Shown piece after piece: positions 61,093-64,000 of a stretch of DNA of 64,000 nt. This DNA comes from Xanthomonas prunicola. GTDB taxonomy: Bacteria; Pseudomonadota; Gammaproteobacteria; Xanthomonadales; Xanthomonadaceae. Under the pieces are notes generated by a model. It was given only the letters and a program-made list of their open reading frames with translations. It made no database searches and was not told the DNA's origin. The stretch's first letter is position 1; each line of letters starts with the position of its first letter. Position numbers and translations under genes: made by a program. The stretch covers positions 62,001-126,000 of the forward strand of contig NZ_PHKV01000005.1 of NCBI RefSeq assembly GCF_002846205.1. Direction: 5' to 3'.

Positions 61093-62877
61093 ATGACGCT
61101 TGCTCTGGACGACAAATCATACGATCGCCACTTCGACTGGTCGGGCGTACCAATCAACTTGGGCGGCATGGAGCCGCTTGAACAAATCGCGCGATTGCTC
61201 TGCCACGCATTGGTCGCCCCGGCGGCGGCGCTGGCGATCAGTGAAGGCGGCCGCCTCCGCGTACTTGCAGCGCGTGGCATCAACAGCAGTCATGTCGAGC
61301 AGGCGATTGCGCTGTGCCACCAGGTTCCGGCAGGGCCGAATGGCGTGGCCGAGTTGATCGAGCATGCGGCGCTTACGCAGATTCAACTCGGCGATGCCGC
61401 GTTCCCCGGTTTGCCCGCCCGCTTCATCGCCTGCGTGCCAGTGGGCGCGCCGCAGACCGGCGTTTCCGGCATGTTGTGTGTGATTGACACGCGCGAGCGT
61501 CGGCTGGCAAACCAGGAGCATCAGCAGCTGCTGATGTTCGCCAATGTGGCTGCCGCACAGCTGGAATTACAGTTCGGCGCTGGCCGACGCGAGCCGCATA
61601 GCGGCTTGCTCAATGCACGTCAGCTGCAATCGGATCTGGATGCCCTCGCCTTCGGCAGCCACTGCTTGCCCACCATTGCTGCCTTCATTGAGGTCTACGA
61701 CACCCAGGCCGCCAACGAAGCGCGCCAGGTGCTGGGCATGCAGCCGCTGGAAGAGCTGATCCGCCACGCCAGCTACGTGTTGACGCGTGCCTTGCGCGGC
61801 AAGGCCACCGTGTACCACGTGGCCTCGATGCGCTTTGCGTTCTTCCTACTCAACTCTGCGCCGGATGAGATGGAAGACCTGCTACTGGATCTACGCGACA
61901 TGCTGCACAAGCCAGTGGATGCTGCCGGCGTGCCGATGTCGCTGACCTTTCATGCCGGTGTGGTGCGCTTTGCTCCACAGCAGCCGGACACCAACGATGT
62001 AATGCGCAAGGGCCTGGTGGCATTGGGCGATGCCATCAACAACCATGCGATTATGTGCTGGTATAGCGCCTCGCACGACGATGCCATCCAGCGTTCCTAC
62101 CGGCTGGCACTGGATGCCGAACAGGCCTTAGACGCCGGCGATTTTCGGTTGGTGTTCCAGCCGCGCATCGATCTTGCAAATCTCTCAGTGACCGGCTTCG
62201 AAGCCTTGTTGCGCTGGCATCACGCCAGTCTCGGCCCGATTGGCCCGGACGAGTTCATCCCGTTGTTCGAGAAAACGGCGCTGATGTGCACGGTCACCAA
62301 TTGGGTGATCGAAACTGCGCTGGTACAACTGGCGCAATGGCGAGCGCTGGGGCTGGATTTTTCCATCTCCATCAACTTGTCGTCGCGCGACTTCGGCAAC
62401 ATCAACCTTGCTGCCGATGTGATCAACCGTTGCAAGGATCTGGCGATTCCTACCACTCGCATCGAGCTGGAAATCACCGAAGGCCGCTGGCTGCGCAGCA
62501 ATGTCGAAGCGGTACCGCGGCTGCGCGCATTGCGCGATGCGGGCGTGAGCGTGGCCATCGACGATTTCGGCACCGGCTACAGCAATTTCGGCTATCTCAC
62601 CGAGTTACCGATCAATGTGCTCAAGCTGGACCGGTCCTTGGTCACCGGCATCGCCAACAAAGCCGGCATGCAGATGCGTGCCGAAGCAGTGGTACGCCTG
62701 GCCAACGCCTTGGGCTATCGTACCGTGGCCGAGGGCATCGAACATGCCGACGAAATCGCCTTGCTGCGCAGCTGGGGATGCGATGAGGCGCAGGGGTATC
62801 TGCTCGCCAAACCGATGGAAGCGCACTTAGTGGCCGACTACGTCAGACAGACCGCGGCCTTGCAACGTCTGCCCTGA
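61093..62877 (+). CDS. GAF / degenerate GGDEF / EAL cyclic-di-GMP phosphodiesterase
   Basis: A 594-residue cytosolic signalling protein. Residues ~25-160 form a GAF-like sensor domain (PAAALAISEGGRLRVLAARG). Residues ~180-330 resemble a GGDEF domain, but the active loop reads ASMRF in place of GGDEF, so cyclase activity is not expected. The EAL domain (~residues 345-590) keeps the residues needed for hydrolysis: Glu of FEALLRW, Asn of INLSSRD, Glu of LEITEG, both Asp of IDDFGTGYS, Glu of VAEGIE and Gln of DEAQGYLLAKPM. It should lower cyclic-di-GMP. ATG at 61093 has GGAA 9 nt upstream; a GTG at 61063 would add 10 residues. Confidence 0.93.
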   Translation: MTLALDDKSYDRHFDWSGVPINLGGMEPLEQIARLLCHALVAPAAALAISEGGRLRVLAARGINSSHVEQAIALCHQVPAGPNGVAELIEHAALTQIQLGDAAFPGLPARFIACVPVGAPQTGVSGMLCVIDTRERRLANQEHQQLLMFANVAAAQLELQFGAGRREPHSGLLNARQLQSDLDALAFGSHCLPTIAAFIEVYDTQAANEARQVLGMQPLEELIRHASYVLTRALRGKATVYHVASMRFAFFLLNSAPDEMEDLLLDLRDMLHKPVDAAGVPMSLTFHAGVVRFAPQQPDTNDVMRKGLVALGDAINNHAIMCWYSASHDDAIQRSYRLALDAEQALDAGDFRLVFQPRIDLANLSVTGFEALLRWHHASLGPIGPDEFIPLFEKTALMCTVTNWVIETALVQLAQWRALGLDFSISINLSSRDFGNINLAADVINRCKDLAIPTTRIELEITEGRWLRSNVEAVPRLRALRDAGVSVAIDDFGTGYSNFGYLTELPINVLKLDRSLVTGIANKAGMQMRAEAVVRLANALGYRTVAEGIEHADEIALLRSWGCDEAQGYLLAKPMEAHLVADYVRQTAALQRLP

Positions 62878-62946
62878 GGTTTGCGACGGCGCGGTATTGC
62901 TTGACAGGCAAGCACGCCGCTCCAGATTTATTAGGTCGCAAATGCA

Positions 62947-62967
62947 GTGCATCGCGATGCGATGCAC
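62947..62967. terminator. Hairpin between convergent EAL and DUF1349-like genes
   Basis: A perfect 9-bp stem GTGCATCGC / GCGATGCAC with a 3-nt loop lies in the 129-bp gap between the two stops. There is no T-run; bidirectional terminator-like. Confidence 0.45.
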
Positions 62968-63006
62968 ACACTATCCGTACATGCGATGCAGCAGTGGCCA
63001 AATCGC

Positions 63007-63705
63007 TCAACTGAGATCGTGCAGGTCCTTGCCCAACGGCGCACTCAGTGCCCAGTCGGAGAAACGCACCTTCAGCCCGGCGCGTTCCGGCGTGCAACAC
63101 ATCGGTCCGACCAGATACTCGCTTGCCACCGGGAACGGACACAGACGCACCAGCGGCCAGTGACGGCCGTCCGCAGACACCTGCAAGCGCAACACACCAT
63201 CGGCAACCGTGGCACGAACCCAGAAATCCTTGGGGTCGGCTTCGTACGGACCCGTGGCCCAATCCGACACCGGGTTGGTCAACACGCTACTGAGCATGGC
63301 CCGCCCGTCGCTGAGTTCGATCCCGGCCTTGACCCAGTGCTGCTCGTCCACGCGCACCATGATGCCGGCCTGGTCGTACAACGCTTCGTACTGCGCTCGC
63401 ACACGCAGCTGCGCAGTAAAACCTGCGCCGGCCTTGATGCCGAGAAAATGCCCGCTGTCGCGGGTGAACCCGTAGTGCGTCTTGCGCCAGAAGTCGGTGG
63501 CCTTATCGGTCACCACATCCAGCGTGTCATCACCGAGATCGACTGTCTTCGGCCGGTTGAGCCAGGTGCCCGCCTGCCAACTGCTGTGCTGCGCCATCGT
63601 TTTCCCCGGTTTGGTCTGTTGTGCAAACGCACTGCCACTGAACGTCATCCCGACTACCCCACCCAGCACGCGCCTGCGTGTGCGATTGAATGCTTCATGT
63701 TGCAT
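63007..63705 (-). CDS. Exported DUF1349-like protein
   Basis: A 232-residue protein. The N-terminus carries a Tat-like signal (RTRRRVLGGVVGMTFSGSAFA, with arginines before a hydrophobic core). The mature part resembles DUF1349, a concanavalin-like beta-sandwich: FWRKTHYGF, QYEALYDQAGIMVRVDEQHWVKAGIE and FWVRATVADGVLRLQVSADG are typical. Relatives may bind carbohydrate; no catalytic residues can be named. An AGGAG site precedes the ATG by 9 nt. It stands alone, convergent with the EAL gene. Confidence 0.85.
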   Translation of the reverse strand: MQHEAFNRTRRRVLGGVVGMTFSGSAFAQQTKPGKTMAQHSSWQAGTWLNRPKTVDLGDDTLDVVTDKATDFWRKTHYGFTRDSGHFLGIKAGAGFTAQLRVRAQYEALYDQAGIMVRVDEQHWVKAGIELSDGRAMLSSVLTNPVSDWATGPYEADPKDFWVRATVADGVLRLQVSADGRHWPLVRLCPFPVASEYLVGPMCCTPERAGLKVRFSDWALSAPLGKDLHDLS

Positions 63706-63923
63706 CGAATGCGCTCCTGCGACTGATGACTGCGGAGTTTACCTGGGGTCAGCGTAGGACCACATGCATGCAGCGCAAGGCCGCGGTTCAACGCAGAGCA
63801 TTGCGGACATGCGTCACCCGCAACGGCGACATACCGCGGAAACGCGTGCCGAATCAGCAGGCAGCCAATGGCGGCGCACACCGCGTCCAGATGCCTGCTG
63901 CCCCAGCCTCACGCGCCCTACCC

Positions 63924-64000
63924 TCAGTCCTGCGCCAATGCGTAATCGATTCCCGCACAGATCGCCGCCACCTGTGCAGCGTTGCATTGTTCGGGCGTGG
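63924..64000 (-). CDS. 3' end of a minus-strand gene cut by the window edge
   Basis: The last 24 codons and stop of an open frame: ...TPEQCNAAQVAAICAGIDYALAQD. The composition looks like a genuine C-terminus, but too little is present to name the product. The 218 bp between this stop and the DUF1349-like start hold no other gene. Confidence 0.5.
   Translation of the reverse strand, partial: TPEQCNAAQVAAICAGIDYALAQD

Overview
The window looks like a high-GC gammaproteobacterial chromosome of the Xanthomonadaceae, most likely a Xanthomonas. That guess rests on the GC-rich coding style and on the mix of gene families: large PATR-type autotransporters, a NalP/SphB1-like lipoprotein protease, LytTR and FixJ-type two-component systems and an RND pump. 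It is inferred from content, not from a database search. No rRNA, tRNA, insertion sequence or CRISPR array was recognised.

Region 1 (1-23486) is a secondary-metabolite locus. The window opens inside a giant nonribosomal peptide synthetase (NRPS) gene: the end of one module and five complete C-A-PCP modules. The A-domain pocket residues read as Ser, Tyr, Asn-like, a basic residue (probably 2,4-diaminobutyrate, Dab) and one code I do not recognise. The protein stops after its last PCP with no thioesterase. Next come an AraC regulator and a set of genes that looks like a 4-hydroxyphenylglycine (Hpg) pathway: a very short VOC dioxygenase resembling 4-hydroxymandelate synthase, a PLP aminotransferase resembling HpgT and an FMN alpha-hydroxy-acid oxidase resembling Hmo. 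An EctB-like aminotransferase that could make Dab follows. My reading is that the flanking genes make nonproteinogenic building blocks for the synthetase. The one-domain HmaS-like enzyme is the most unusual part.

Region 2 (23600-33240) holds an RDD membrane protein and a tightly coupled four-gene operon (acyl-CoA-dehydrogenase-like protein, PIG-L deacetylase, NodS-like methyltransferase, family 2 glycosyltransferase). It also holds an FAD monooxygenase, a YqaA-type membrane protein, a small secreted protein with a strong terminator, a Gfo/Idh/MocA oxidoreductase, and a sorbosone-dehydrogenase-like lipoprotein coupled to a small membrane protein.

Region 3 (33570-38000) has a beta-lactamase-fold serine hydrolase, a LytS/LytTR-type two-component pair and a carboxymuconolactone-decarboxylase-like protein. 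About 1.2 kb without a convincing gene follows (37947-39176).

Region 4 (39177-60318) is envelope biology. It runs: a lipoprotein subtilisin autotransporter; a three-gene RND efflux system; a translationally coupled histidine kinase and FixJ-like regulator; and a 3,397-residue autotransporter on the minus strand built from three classes of internal repeat. The protease may mature the large autotransporter, by analogy with SphB1/FhaB.

Region 5 (60319-64000) carries an AT-rich intergenic stretch with a possible small peptide gene, a GAF / degenerate-GGDEF / EAL phosphodiesterase, an exported DUF1349-like protein and the last codons of a minus-strand gene cut by the window edge.
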